From RGIG7179 sp051893555 (GTDB lineage Bacteria; Bacillota; Clostridia; Peptostreptococcales; Anaerovoracaceae): a DNA stretch of 64,000 bases. Location of the stretch: the NCBI GenBank assembly GCA_051893555.1, contig JBJFHL010000015.1, positions 1 through 64,000 on the forward strand. The letters are read 5' to 3'. The notes below the pieces were generated by a model, which searched no databases, had not been told where the DNA came from, and was given only the letters and a program-made list of their open reading frames with translations. The translations under genes were made by a program, and so were the position numbers. This document shows positions 1-8,759 of this stretch, one piece after another (within the stretch, counting starts at the first letter, position 1; each line of letters opens with the position of its first letter).

Positions 1-700
1 AAGCCTTCTGCTCTCGTTTTAATTTCTTTTCCAGCTTTTTTATGGTAGAACTTTTGTTGATATTACGAAAAACATCTCCATTCGACAAAGCTGCAAATTC
101 CTTCAGCCCCAGATCGATGCCCAGGCCTTCTTTGGTAAGAACAGGCCTTTCTTCCACTTCATCTGTTTCCACAAGCACAGATACATAGTATCTTCCTGCT
201 CTTTTGGAAACCGTCCCCGACCTGATGACATACTTCTCAGGATCGGTTGGAATATATCCCTTTTCTTTGAGCCGTACCCAGCCGATGGTTGGTATTTTAA
301 TTCTGTGCCTCTCGCAGCGGATCACAGTCTTCTTATCCGTCTTTACGAAATACATCTTGGGTTCATTCACACCCTTTTTCTTGAATTTCGGAAAGCGAGC
401 CTGATGTTTGAAGTATCTTCGGAACGCTACATCTGCATCCATGATGCTTTGCTTAACCGCCTTTGAACTCACTTCCTTAATCCATGTGTAATCCGGATCG
501 TTGGGAATGAACTCGTTATTGAGCCAGACGGAAAAATCTCTTCCGGAAACGAAGCGTTTTTCATTTTCATAGATATTCTTATTATGTGCGATAAAGAAGT
601 TATATACAAATCTGCAAACACCTATGGTTCTGTCAATCGTCTGCTTCTGCTCCGCTGTGGGCTTTAGCTCTGTTTTGTAACTCCGCAGCAATTTCCTCAT
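1..700 (-). CDS. tnpB: TnpB (IS200/IS605-family OrfB, RNA-guided nuclease), 5' part; truncated by the window edge
   Basis: Translating the minus strand from ATG at 700 gives an uninterrupted frame to the left edge. The N-terminus starts MRKLLRSYKTELKPTAEQ, followed by CRFVYNFFI, the usual helical start of TnpB. Near the edge it reads GIDLGLKEFAALSNG, which is the RuvC-I motif with the first catalytic Asp. About 230 residues are visible; the rest of RuvC and the zinc finger lie outside the window. TnpB proteins are RNA-guided DNA nucleases carried by IS605/IS607 elements. No TnpA transposase is seen upstream, so this could be a TnpB-only (IS1341-type) copy. The ribosome binding site is weak because an AGAGAGG run directly abuts the ATG. 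Family call is secure; activity is unknown. Confidence 0.9.
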   Translation of the reverse strand, partial: MRKLLRSYKTELKPTAEQKQTIDRTIGVCRFVYNFFIAHNKNIYENEKRFVSGRDFSVWLNNEFIPNDPDYTWIKEVSSKAVKQSIMDADVAFRRYFKHQARFPKFKKKGVNEPKMYFVKTDKKTVIRCERHRIKIPTIGWVRLKEKGYIPTDPEKYVIRSGTVSKRAGRYYVSVLVETDEVEERPVLTKEGLGIDLGLKEFAALSNGDVFRNINKSSTIKKLEKKLKREQKA

Positions 701-1294
701 CCTCTCTTATCTACTTTTTGAATTTCTTAAGCCATATAGACTGCAGCGAAACACATGAAGTATTGATAAAAGGTCCTGAATGGTTTCTTGCTGGGATGAG
801 GTGCTTCGTTATTTCAACCGATGTTTACATATTGGACTTCATGTATAATTGATTTAAAGTAGGTACATTTTAGCACATTTTATACTGTTATTCTACCTTT
901 CGGGTTACTTAATATGTCCTCCCTGTTATCTTCTCACTGCTTGTTATCTCTATCAAATCTGGCATTTCAAATCATATGCCTAGTATAGCACAGAATTTTG
1001 AAACTTTCTATCCTCCTGCAAAAGGATGGTACTGTCTTTTTTTAGCGGGCTGTGAAAATGTTAAATATTGGGTCAACCTGAAAAGTCTCCGTAATGAAAT
1101 CAGGTTGATAAAAAAAAGAAAACACATGCAAAAAAACGAGAAATGCGCAAAAAATCAACCTGCAGACGGATTTTGCGAAGAGCAGGTTGATTTTTCATGC
1201 AAAAAGAACGGATATGGCAAAAAATGTATCAACATAAAAATGCAAAACCCCGTCGTGAGGTTGATTGGCGGGCGTCCAGAGATAGAAAATCGTT
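701..1294. other. Intergenic spacer upstream of tnpB and downstream of hom
   Basis: This 594-bp stretch has no convincing gene. The left part (701-1000) is AT-rich and should hold the tnpB promoter and the left end of its element, but I could not place a clear terminal hairpin. The right part (1073-1264) holds three related inverted repeats, listed separately. A small open frame on the plus strand (about 976-1401) has no recognisable motif and runs antisense into hom. Confidence 0.6.
1073..1264. repeat. Three tandem 36-nt dyads, TCAACCTG-N20-CAGGTTGA type
   Basis: Unit 1 has arms TCAACCTGA (1073-1081) and TCAGGTTGA (1100-1108). Unit 2 has a perfect 14-bp stem, 1150-1163 with 1182-1195, around an 18-nt loop. 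Unit 3 is degenerate: TCAACA at 1229 and GAGGTTGA ending at 1264. Each unit spans exactly 36 nt between the outer T and A. Starts are 82 and 74 nt apart, and both linkers contain CATGCAAAAA and GCAAAAAA. Unit 2 could act as a terminator for hom on the minus strand. The conserved spacing across units suggests duplication or a protein-binding array; the function is unknown. Confidence 0.75.
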
Positions 1295-2356
1295 CTATTC
1301 GCAGATCACCCGCAGCACATCACCGAATATGCCGTAGGCCGTCTGCTCGATCTCCGGCTGATGTTCCACCACAGACAGCTTTTTCATCAGGTCGGTGGTG
1401 ATGGAAATGATGGATGTGGTGCTGTCGATGGAAGCCAGCATATCGCTTCGGTCCACTTCCGTCGGCTGCACGCTGGCACGGACCGTGCCGTCCGCATCCC
1501 GCCAGCCTCTGCAGAGCAGCTTGATGACCTTTCCCCGGGAGACAGCTTCCTGAATGTCGCCCGCCGTAATGTCCTCGATACCTTTTCGATCTACCTGATC
1601 CGGCGTCATGCCGGCATCCATCAGCACATTGAGCAGAGCTGTAATCTTTGCCGCCGCGTCATAGCCTTCGATATCCATGGCAGGATCTGCCTCGATGAAA
1701 CCCATCTCCCGTCCTCTGCGCATGATGTCCTCATATTCCGCACCAGCTGCCAGTTCCTCCAGAATGAAGTTGGTGGTGCTGTTCAGAATCCCCGATACTT
1801 CTGTCACCCTGGCAAGGCGCAAAGTATGCTCCGCCAGATTGAACACCGGTGTGCCGTCCATGACGGTGGTTTCATAATAGAATCGAACCCCCGCTTCTTT
1901 GGCCATGTCCCGCAGAGAGCGGTATGCCCAGGCGATGGGTCCTTTGTTTGCCGTCACCGCATGCTTCCCCCGACGGAAAGCACCGCGGATATGATCGATG
2001 GCTGGCTGACCGGTCTGGATATTCAGCGGCGTCATCTCCACCAGAATATCGTAATCTGCCTGCTCCACGATTTCCATGGTGGTCATGGAAGTCAGAACGG
2101 TCTTATCGGTAAATTTTCCTGCAGTACTCTCCACATCTGCCAGCGCCCGGCGAAGGTCGATGCCGCTGCCGCAGACCAGATTTCCCCGGCTGCCTGTGGC
2201 GATGGCCGTCACTATTACCTTCGCCCCATAGCTCGCTGCGATTTCCTCTTCATGGTCCAGCAGCATTTTCGCGAAGGCCTGTCCCGCATTGCCGAATCCC
2301 AGCAGCGCCAGTTTCCAGACTTTTAAATTCTTTTCCAGATTCATTTCCTTTCCCAC
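1295..2356 (-). CDS. hom: Homoserine dehydrogenase, short form without ACT domain
   Basis: Catalyses NAD(P)H-dependent reduction of aspartate semialdehyde to homoserine for threonine and methionine synthesis. The protein shows the Rossmann motif LALLGFGNAGQAFAKML, the NKGPIAWA segment, ILNSTTNFIL, and the signature GFIEADPAMDIEGYDAAAK with the catalytic Lys/Asp region. It ends soon after the catalytic domain, so the C-terminal ACT domain used for threonine feedback in longer enzymes is absent. I prefer a GTG start at 2356, because GAGGTGG lies about 5 nt upstream and overlaps the kinase stop codon; ATG at 2404 or 2344 are alternatives. It is last in a minus-strand run after an ABC exporter and two-component system, an unusual neighbour that may be coincidental. 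Confidence 0.9.
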   Translation of the reverse strand: MGKEMNLEKNLKVWKLALLGFGNAGQAFAKMLLDHEEEIAASYGAKVIVTAIATGSRGNLVCGSGIDLRRALADVESTAGKFTDKTVLTSMTTMEIVEQADYDILVEMTPLNIQTGQPAIDHIRGAFRRGKHAVTANKGPIAWAYRSLRDMAKEAGVRFYYETTVMDGTPVFNLAEHTLRLARVTEVSGILNSTTNFILEELAAGAEYEDIMRRGREMGFIEADPAMDIEGYDAAAKITALLNVLMDAGMTPDQVDRKGIEDITAGDIQEAVSRGKVIKLLCRGWRDADGTVRASVQPTEVDRSDMLASIDSTTSIISITTDLMKKLSVVEHQPEIEQTAYGIFGDVLRVICE

Positions 2357-2366
2357 TGATTCCACC

Positions 2367-3335
2367 TCATTCTTTTCTTTCTTCTGCTTCTGTTTTCTTT
2401 CCATTCTCCCGGGGCAAAAAAACAGAAAATACCGAGCCCTTTCCCGGTTCGGATTTCACTTTGATATAGCCACCCTCCAGAGAGAGGATCTCCCGCGCCA
2501 GGAAGAGGCCGATGCCCAGGCCTTCCTTTTCCCGTCCGTTTTTCCCGCGGAAGAACCTGCCGAAGATCCGGCTGATGTCCTCCTCCGGAATGCCTTCTCC
2601 CGTATCTTCCACTTCCACGCAGCCGAACAATTCGTACATCCGGATCCGTACAGTGATATGGCCGCCGGGTTCTGTATACTTCACTGCGTTTTCCAGCAGA
2701 TTATACAGTGCTTCGCAGGTCCATTTCATATCGAACACCGCTGTCTCCACCGCACAAACCGCATCTCCTGCCGGTTCCACGGTCAGGAACACACCCTTTG
2801 CCTCTGCCTGGGGCAGCACCTGCCGCACCGCCGTCTCCATCATCTCCTGCAGATTCTCCCGCACCGGATCCACTGTCAAAATCCCCGTCTCCAGCCGTGA
2901 CAGCTTCACCAGGCTGGTAATGAGAAAGCTGAGCTTCTCGGCCTGGCCTTCCAGCGCGTCGGCAGCCCTGCGGTCTTCCGGCGTCAGATCACGGCTTTCC
3001 TTCAGCAGCTGACTGTACAGAAGGATGTTTGCCATGGGGGTTTTCGTCTGGTGGGAGATGTCTGCAATGAAGGTTTTGATATGATCCCTCTCCTCTGCCA
3101 CACGGGCAGAGCCAAGGGTGCTTGCCTGCAGGAACTCTTTCATGGTGTTTTCCAGTGCGGAAAGCAGTGACTCATCATAGTCCTCCGGGCGAAAGCCGCC
3201 ATCCATGGCCTGCCGCAGCATGGCTTCCATTCGCTGCATGATCCGCCGGCTTTCCCGGCGCTGGCAGATCGCTGCACCGACTCCGACCGTGCCCAGGATC
3301 ACGCCCAGGATGCCAAACACGATGCCCCAGTTCAT
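2367..3335 (-). CDS. Sensor histidine kinase, single-TM type
   Basis: 322 residues. One N-terminal membrane helix (about residues 3-25) is followed by a short linker, then HisKA with the phospho-acceptor in FIADISHQTKTPMANIL (His about 95). The usual SHELKTP is SHQTKTP here, seen in Bce/Vra-like kinases. The ATPase domain has the N box EALYNLLENAVKYT, the G1 box VEDTGEGIP and the G2 box GLGIGLFLA. There is no extracellular sensing domain, so the signal probably comes through the membrane or the linked ABC transporter. The start at 3335 gives an ATGA overlap with the response regulator, implying translational coupling. Likely role: control of the adjacent exporter in response to envelope stress or a peptide antibiotic (inference). 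Confidence 0.9.
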   Translation of the reverse strand: MNWGIVFGILGVILGTVGVGAAICQRRESRRIMQRMEAMLRQAMDGGFRPEDYDESLLSALENTMKEFLQASTLGSARVAEERDHIKTFIADISHQTKTPMANILLYSQLLKESRDLTPEDRRAADALEGQAEKLSFLITSLVKLSRLETGILTVDPVRENLQEMMETAVRQVLPQAEAKGVFLTVEPAGDAVCAVETAVFDMKWTCEALYNLLENAVKYTEPGGHITVRIRMYELFGCVEVEDTGEGIPEEDISRIFGRFFRGKNGREKEGLGIGLFLAREILSLEGGYIKVKSEPGKGSVFSVFLPRENGKKTEAEERKE

Positions 3336-4051
3336 GGCTTCACCCACTGATATCCGACACCGTAAACGGTGCGGATTTCTTCTGCTGCACCCAGTTTATC
3401 CCGAAGGCGTTTTATCGCCACAGAAAGGGCGTTTTCATCCACGTATTCACTGCCCTCTCCCCAGACGTGCTCCAAAAGCCGCTGCCGACTCACCACCCTG
3501 CCCTGGTTCTCCACCAGGATCCGCAGCAGCTTCTGCTCTGTCCGGGACAGTTCCACGCTGCCTGACAATCCGCGAAACTCCATGCGGGGAAAATCAAAAT
3601 GAAATTCACCCTGCGAAAAACAGTCCGGGACCCCAGCATCTACAGAAGCGCCGGGCGGATGGATTTTGTCCGGTACATTCCTGCGAAGCTGAACCTGTAC
3701 CCGTGCTCGCAGCACCGCCAGACTGAAGGGTTTGGTGATGTAATCGTCGGCGCCCATGGCAAGCCCGGTGACAATGTCCGTTTCCATGTCATTGGCCGTC
3801 AGCAGGATCACCGGGACGGAAGACCGGTTCCGCAACTTCATCAGAAGATCCAGTCCGTTGCCGTCTGGCAGATTCACGTCCAGAATCACCAGATCATAGC
3901 CTTTCCCTGTCTCTTCGGTGGCCCGGTTCAGGCAGTCCCATGCTTCGGACACATCATATGCACTGTCCAGCGTCAGGGTGCCGCCCTGCAGGGCCATGAC
4001 AATCCCTGTATTCAGATGTCTGTCATCTTCCACGATCAGAATCTTTTTCAC
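3332..4051 (-). CDS. OmpR/PhoB-family response regulator
   Basis: 239 residues. The receiver domain begins KKILIVEDDRHL, has the phospho-acceptor Asp58 in LVILDVNLPDGNG, and the conserved Thr and Lys in ILLTAND and YITKPFS. The C-terminal winged helix ends LRDKLGAAEEIRTVYGVGYQW, typical of OmpR-type DNA-binding domains. AAGGAG lies 11 nt before the ATG. The stop overlaps the start of the kinase gene. The permease gene ends 100 bp upstream on the same strand, so this pair probably regulates the exporter operon. Target sites cannot be assigned by eye. Confidence 0.93.
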   Translation of the reverse strand: MKKILIVEDDRHLNTGIVMALQGGTLTLDSAYDVSEAWDCLNRATEETGKGYDLVILDVNLPDGNGLDLLMKLRNRSSVPVILLTANDMETDIVTGLAMGADDYITKPFSLAVLRARVQVQLRRNVPDKIHPPGASVDAGVPDCFSQGEFHFDFPRMEFRGLSGSVELSRTEQKLLRILVENQGRVVSRQRLLEHVWGEGSEYVDENALSVAIKRLRDKLGAAEEIRTVYGVGYQWVKP

Positions 4052-4150
4052 AGCCCTGCTCCTTTCGCTCCGACTTCTGCATTTATTTTACCATGACTTG
4101 AGCCAAGAAACAATATCCGCCTTTTTCCTTTCTTCCTCCTGTTCTTCCGC

Positions 4151-6751
4151 CTATTCCGCCGCACGCAGACGCTCCACGATGGATGCTTTCTCCATGGAAC
4201 GGAACGCAAATACCGGCACTGCTACAGCAAGCACCAGGAGCACCGGCGCACTGATCAGGAACGGCCAGAACACCGGGTGCCAGGTGAAGAACCAGGTCTG
4301 GGTCTCCAGAAACCTGCCGATTCCCATACAGATCAAGCTCCCTGCGGAGGCGGCCAGGAGAATGCCCAGCATGATCTGTCCGCAGCCCTCGGTCATCAGC
4401 ATCCGAAGCATCTGCCGCCGGGTCATGCCCACGCTTTCCAGCATGGCCAGTTCCCGCTGACGGGTGAATACAGAGGTCACCATGGCATTGATGAAGTTCA
4501 GCACCGCAATCAGTGCCAGAATGGCAGACAGAGCACCTCCCACCCGCAGAATCATCTGGTTCATGGATTCAAATTCTTCTGCGATCGTCTCACGGGAATC
4601 ATATACGGTGGAGGTGCTGTTTTCACAATACGCTTCCAGCCACCGGCCGGCTTCCTCACCAGCCGCATCGTCGCTGCAGTCCACAGACAGCGACAGACCG
4701 CCTTTCGATGGTACATGCTTCAGATATTCCGACGCCGGCAGGATCAGGTCCACACCCAGCAGGAAAGAAGACCTGGTGCCCATGGCATGCTGCATCTCTC
4801 CGATGGCCATGACCTCATAGACCGATGTGGTTCCATCCGTCCAGTGGATCTCCACCGAATCGCCCACATCATAGTAGGCCGTATCGGCAGATGCCTGAGG
4901 ATCGTCCAGGACGATGCCGGGACCTGCAATGATATAATTTCCGGACCGGAATTTTTCCAGATCCAGCTGTCCCCGCAGCAATTCCACATATTCCAGCACC
5001 ATGTCATCCGCACCATACAGGCTGCAGATTACCTGTCCGTCCTCCTCCAGGCGCTGTGCTTCCATGCTCCAGTAGGTCTCATCCCGCTGGGTTTTCACGT
5101 AATCCAGCTTCTGACGCACCTTCTCTTCCGCTCGCCCGGAAACCTGCAGAAATGTATCGGTGCCCCAGGTGCGGCCGACAGCCTCCACGCCATCCAGCTG
5201 CTGCACCTCTTCCATCAGTTCATCCGGAATACTTTCATAATTTTGATACGATGCAAAATTGATAATCGACGCATCGGTCAGCACATAGTCACAAGGCATC
5301 TGTTCATCCAGATATTTCTCCTGATTGTATCCGTTCACCACGGTGATGATGCAGTTCAGAAGGGTCAGAGACAGGGTCAGGCTCAGAACAACCACCATGG
5401 TCCTGGAACGGCTCCGTTTCAGGTTTTCCGCTGCCATCATTCCTTCCGTCACCCTCTTTGTTTTCTTCGTCACCTTTCTTTCAGGCACCCTTTTTCGACG
5501 CATTTCCCGCCGCGGTGTGTCCTTCCGGGAATCCCCAGCTTCATTCCACCGCACCGCATCCACCGGACTAATCCGGGAAGCCATGCGGCATGGCTTCAGG
5601 CAGGAAATCCACACTGTGATCAGTGACAGAAGCAGACTCCCGGCGAAAATCACCGGACTTGCGGTCACTTCCACCGCCGATGCATCATCGGAAAACGAGG
5701 TCCCTGACATCACCACCGGCATCAGGAACTTCCCGACAAGCCATCCGGCCAGCAGACCCAGCGGGATCCCTATGGCAGAAAGCAGAAACGCCTGCCGGTA
5801 TACGATCTTCCGAAGCTGCCTTCCTGTGGTTCCCACGGTCTTCAGCAGACCATAAAAATGAATGTCCCGGCTGACAGAAATGGCAAAGATATTATAGATG
5901 ATCAGGTAGCCGGCTGCAGCGATCAGCAGCAGCATGCCGGCCGCAAACAGGATGGTCTGACCGTCCACGCTGCTGGTCTGGTATGCCCAGTTGATCCCTT
6001 CGGTAACATCCGTCCCGAACCCGCACCGTTCCTTCAGCGCTGTCATCTGACCCTCCAGATCCCAACTGCTGCGGAAATAAAAGGTCGGGCTCAGATAGCC
6101 TGCCTCATGTCTGCCATCCTTCTGGGCCAGATACGGAATCTCCGGTGTCGGCGCATATCGGTCTGCCCAGGCCCTGCTCACCAGAATTTCATGGGCAGGC
6201 ACAATCGGATCCCCTTCCCAGAACCCGCAGAGGGTAAAGGTATCCTTCTGCAGCCGTCCGTCGATCTTCACCGTCAGTTCCACCTTTTCTCCCAGCTGGG
6301 CCGGAACGCCCAGCGCCTTCAACACGGCCGTATCGCAGGCGATTTCGTCCTCCGCCTCCGGCATCCGGCCTTCCTCCGGATAGCAGAACCCCCAGCGTGC
6401 CGCCTTTTCCTCAGAATAGCGGATTTCTGTATAGAGTTTGGTCAGCGCTTCATCCTCCCCACTGCCGATATAGATGTTATAGGAAATGTCTTTAATCTCC
6501 GGATCCTCTGCCACCTTGTCATACTGTGCCCGGGTGATCATCTTGAATCCGCCGTGGGCAGACGTTCCCACCTGCCGCATGGTCTGATTTTCCATATAAT
6601 CCACCAGAGAAAGGCCCACGGTCAGTACCCCGGTAAACAGCAGACAGGTCAGGGCGATGGCCAGCACCGCCACCAGATTCCGTTTCCCTGCAGCCTTCAG
6701 GCTGCCATAAGAGATCCTGCGGATCGCAGGTCCGTTCTTTACCCTAATCAT
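4151..6751 (-). CDS. ABC transporter permease, duplicated FtsX/MacB-type domains
   Basis: 866 residues with two halves of the same design: one membrane helix, a large extracellular domain, then three helices. Helices are visible near residues 20-40, 270-295, 325-350 and 365-390 and again near 455-480, 735-760, 790-815 and 830-855. The motifs FYGLLKTVGTTGRQLRKIV and LAMLESVGMTRRQMLRML are the FtsX coupling-helix signatures that contact the ATPase. Proteins of this type in Bacillota export or sense peptides and lipids, often antimicrobial peptides. Its start overlaps the ATPase gene by 8 nt, and a two-component system follows. Substrate unknown. Confidence 0.9.
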   Translation of the reverse strand: MIRVKNGPAIRRISYGSLKAAGKRNLVAVLAIALTCLLFTGVLTVGLSLVDYMENQTMRQVGTSAHGGFKMITRAQYDKVAEDPEIKDISYNIYIGSGEDEALTKLYTEIRYSEEKAARWGFCYPEEGRMPEAEDEIACDTAVLKALGVPAQLGEKVELTVKIDGRLQKDTFTLCGFWEGDPIVPAHEILVSRAWADRYAPTPEIPYLAQKDGRHEAGYLSPTFYFRSSWDLEGQMTALKERCGFGTDVTEGINWAYQTSSVDGQTILFAAGMLLLIAAAGYLIIYNIFAISVSRDIHFYGLLKTVGTTGRQLRKIVYRQAFLLSAIGIPLGLLAGWLVGKFLMPVVMSGTSFSDDASAVEVTASPVIFAGSLLLSLITVWISCLKPCRMASRISPVDAVRWNEAGDSRKDTPRREMRRKRVPERKVTKKTKRVTEGMMAAENLKRSRSRTMVVVLSLTLSLTLLNCIITVVNGYNQEKYLDEQMPCDYVLTDASIINFASYQNYESIPDELMEEVQQLDGVEAVGRTWGTDTFLQVSGRAEEKVRQKLDYVKTQRDETYWSMEAQRLEEDGQVICSLYGADDMVLEYVELLRGQLDLEKFRSGNYIIAGPGIVLDDPQASADTAYYDVGDSVEIHWTDGTTSVYEVMAIGEMQHAMGTRSSFLLGVDLILPASEYLKHVPSKGGLSLSVDCSDDAAGEEAGRWLEAYCENSTSTVYDSRETIAEEFESMNQMILRVGGALSAILALIAVLNFINAMVTSVFTRQRELAMLESVGMTRRQMLRMLMTEGCGQIMLGILLAASAGSLICMGIGRFLETQTWFFTWHPVFWPFLISAPVLLVLAVAVPVFAFRSMEKASIVERLRAAE

Positions 6752-7412
6752 GGAGTATCCTCCCGTCTTCGATGCGGATGATCCGGTCAGCCATCTGCGC
6801 GATTTCTTCGTTATGGGTGATGACCACCATGGTCTGCCGGAACTTCTGGCTGGTCACCTTCAGAAGGCCCATCACATCCTGAGTAGTCCGGCTGTCCAGA
6901 TTTCCCGTGGGTTCATCCGCCAGAATGATGGCCGGCTTGGATGCCAGCGCCCTGGCGATGGCCACACGCTGCTGCTGCCCGCCGGACAGATTTTGCGGCA
7001 GGTTGGAAAGCTTTTCCGAAAGTCCCAGGGTCTCCACAATTTCCTGCAAATACGTCTCGTCCACCTGACCGCCGTCCAGCTGCACCGGCAGCACGATGTT
7101 CTCCATCACATTCAAGACAGGCACCAGATTAAAGCTCTGAAAGACAAAGCCGATGTTCCGCCGCCGGAAAATGGTCAGTGCTTCGTCCTTCATGGAGAAA
7201 ATATCGTTCCCATCCACGAAAACCTTCCCCTCCGTCGGCCGATCCAGACCGCCAAGCATATGCAGCAGGGTAGATTTCCCGCTCCCCGACGTCCCCACGA
7301 TGGCCGCAAAACATCCTTTTTCAACGGTCAGATCCACCCCGTCCAGCGCCCGGACCATGGCCTCACCCTGACCGTAATATTTCTTCAGATTCCTTGTTTC
7401 CAGTATATTCAT
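6744..7412 (-). CDS. ABC transporter ATP-binding protein (MacB/LolD type)
   Basis: 222 residues. Begins MNILETRNLKKYYGQGE. Walker A is GTSGSGKST, the Q loop follows NIGFVFQSFNLVPVLNVMENI, the signature is LSGGQQQRVAIARAL, and Walker B is AIILADEPTGNLD with the H loop VVITHNEEIA. The spacing is that of the LolD/MacB/BceA subfamily, which works with FtsX-type permeases. The start at 7412 is chosen because AAAGGGG lies 7 nt upstream; a longer reading frame to 7463 has no such site. First gene of the exporter-TCS-hom run; the divergent FeoB-like gene starts 128 bp away, so both promoters share that spacer. Confidence 0.94.
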   Translation of the reverse strand: MNILETRNLKKYYGQGEAMVRALDGVDLTVEKGCFAAIVGTSGSGKSTLLHMLGGLDRPTEGKVFVDGNDIFSMKDEALTIFRRRNIGFVFQSFNLVPVLNVMENIVLPVQLDGGQVDETYLQEIVETLGLSEKLSNLPQNLSGGQQQRVAIARALASKPAIILADEPTGNLDSRTTQDVMGLLKVTSQKFRQTMVVITHNEEIAQMADRIIRIEDGRILHD

Positions 7413-7540
7413 GCAAATTCCCCTTTCCGGCCCGGCGTCCGGACCTTTTTTCCACACTCTCATTCTATCACAGGATTCTTACCGGAGACTTTCGGAAATC
7501 TGTCAGTTCTGTAAGGATTCCGCCGGCATATACTGATTCC

Positions 7541-8716
7541 ATGAAACGATACGCGGCGCTGCGGTACCTGTCCCTTCCCGCCGCCATGGGACTGGTCTTC
7601 TTTCTCACCTTCGGCGGCCCCGGCAGATTTCTTTGCAAAATCCTCTCTCTCGGCATTTCCTGGTGGACCGGTCGGTTTTCGGCTGTCCTGGTTTCTCTTT
7701 CGGTTTCTCCGCCGGTGCAGGCACTGGTGGTGGACGGAATCTGTACCGGCGTCGGCAGTGTGCTGTCCTTTCTTCCTGCCATCGGCATGCTGTTTTTCTG
7801 CCTGTCTCTGCTGGAAAGCAGCGGATTTCTGGATCAGTCTGCCCGGTGGCTGGACGGTCCCATGTCCCATATCGGCTTGCCCGGCAGTGCGGTGGTACCG
7901 CTTCTTACCGGCTTCGGCTGCTCGGTGCCTGCCATCCTTTCAGCGGGCCAGCTGCAGAATCCTTCTCAAAAACTCCGTGCCGTCTTTCTGGTGCCTTTCT
8001 TTTCCTGCAGTGCCAGACTGCCCATCTACAGCCTCATTGCCGGCAGCCTCTTTCCCGGACGCGGCGGCCGGATCATCGCCGGTCTATATTTGTTGGGGGC
8101 CGGTACCGGACTGCTTCTGGCTGCCGCTGTCCAGGCGATATTTCCCATTGCGCCTTTCCTTCCGCCGCAGGCTCCTGCCGCTGCGCCAGCATTTCGTCGT
8201 CCGTCTCTGCAGCAGGCGCTGGCCGCTGCCTGGACGGAAATAAAGGATTTCTCCAGGAAAGCCTTTACCGTCATCTTCCTGGGTTCCATGATCATCTGGC
8301 TTCTGGAACATCTGGACGCCAGCCTGACCCTGACGGATGTTCCGGCGGAAAGTCTGCTGGCAGATCTGGGCCGTATGGCTGCCCCATTGTTTGCACCGCT
8401 GGGCTTCGGAGACTGGCGGGCCGTTTCCGCAGTCCTGTCCGGTCTGACCGCCAAGGAAGCCGTCGTCAGCACATTGACCGTCATGCTGGGAGAAGGTGCC
8501 GGGAGGATGGATTTTGCGGAGAATCTGTCGTTCGTCTTTACGCCTGCGTCTGCCATTTCATTTCTGATATTCTGTCTGTTCTATACCCCATGCATCGCGG
8601 CGCTGGCGGCTGTCCGAAAAGAACTGGGAGGTCTCCGCTGGGTCCTGGCCATGGCATCGTTTCAATGCAGCTTCGCGTGGATTCTGTCTTTTCTTTTCTT
8701 CCGGGTCGGTATATAA
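7541..8716 (+). CDS. FeoB-like permease core lacking the G-domain
   Basis: 391 residues, nearly all membrane. It matches the C-terminal half of FeoB ferrous iron transporters: VVDGICTGVGSVLSFLPAIG, LLTGFGCSVPAILSAGQ (FeoB has GFGCNVPAI), FFSCSARLPIYSLIAGSLFP (FeoB: FMSCGARLPVYALFA) and LSGLTAKEAVVSTL (FeoB: AKEVVVGTL). The Cys of both motifs is kept. The N-terminal GTPase and helical domains are absent and no GTPase gene is adjacent. It starts after a short N-terminus at ATG 7541; the RBS is weak (AAGGA about 25 nt upstream). It may move a divalent metal or another small solute; family databases may label it a Gate/nucleoside-recognition protein. Function uncertain. Confidence 0.8.
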   Translation: MKRYAALRYLSLPAAMGLVFFLTFGGPGRFLCKILSLGISWWTGRFSAVLVSLSVSPPVQALVVDGICTGVGSVLSFLPAIGMLFFCLSLLESSGFLDQSARWLDGPMSHIGLPGSAVVPLLTGFGCSVPAILSAGQLQNPSQKLRAVFLVPFFSCSARLPIYSLIAGSLFPGRGGRIIAGLYLLGAGTGLLLAAAVQAIFPIAPFLPPQAPAAAPAFRRPSLQQALAAAWTEIKDFSRKAFTVIFLGSMIIWLLEHLDASLTLTDVPAESLLADLGRMAAPLFAPLGFGDWRAVSAVLSGLTAKEAVVSTLTVMLGEGAGRMDFAENLSFVFTPASAISFLIFCLFYTPCIAALAAVRKELGGLRWVLAMASFQCSFAWILSFLFFRVGI

Positions 8717-8759
8717 TGGAATCAGATCGTACGAAGTATTATATACGAGGAGGGTGAAC

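Noticed and set aside
1073..1264. CRISPR array in the tnpB-hom spacer
   Set aside because: The repeated parts are 8-nt arms with variable interiors; there is no conserved 24-40 nt direct repeat and no cas gene.
2367..4051. Assigning the two-component system to BceRS bacitracin sensing
   Set aside because: The kinase has one membrane helix rather than two, and the permease has two large outer domains rather than the single one of BceB.
4277..5626. Plus-strand open frame of 449 codons inside the ABC permease
   Set aside because: Antisense shadow of a clear FtsX-type permease; no domain and no ribosome binding site.
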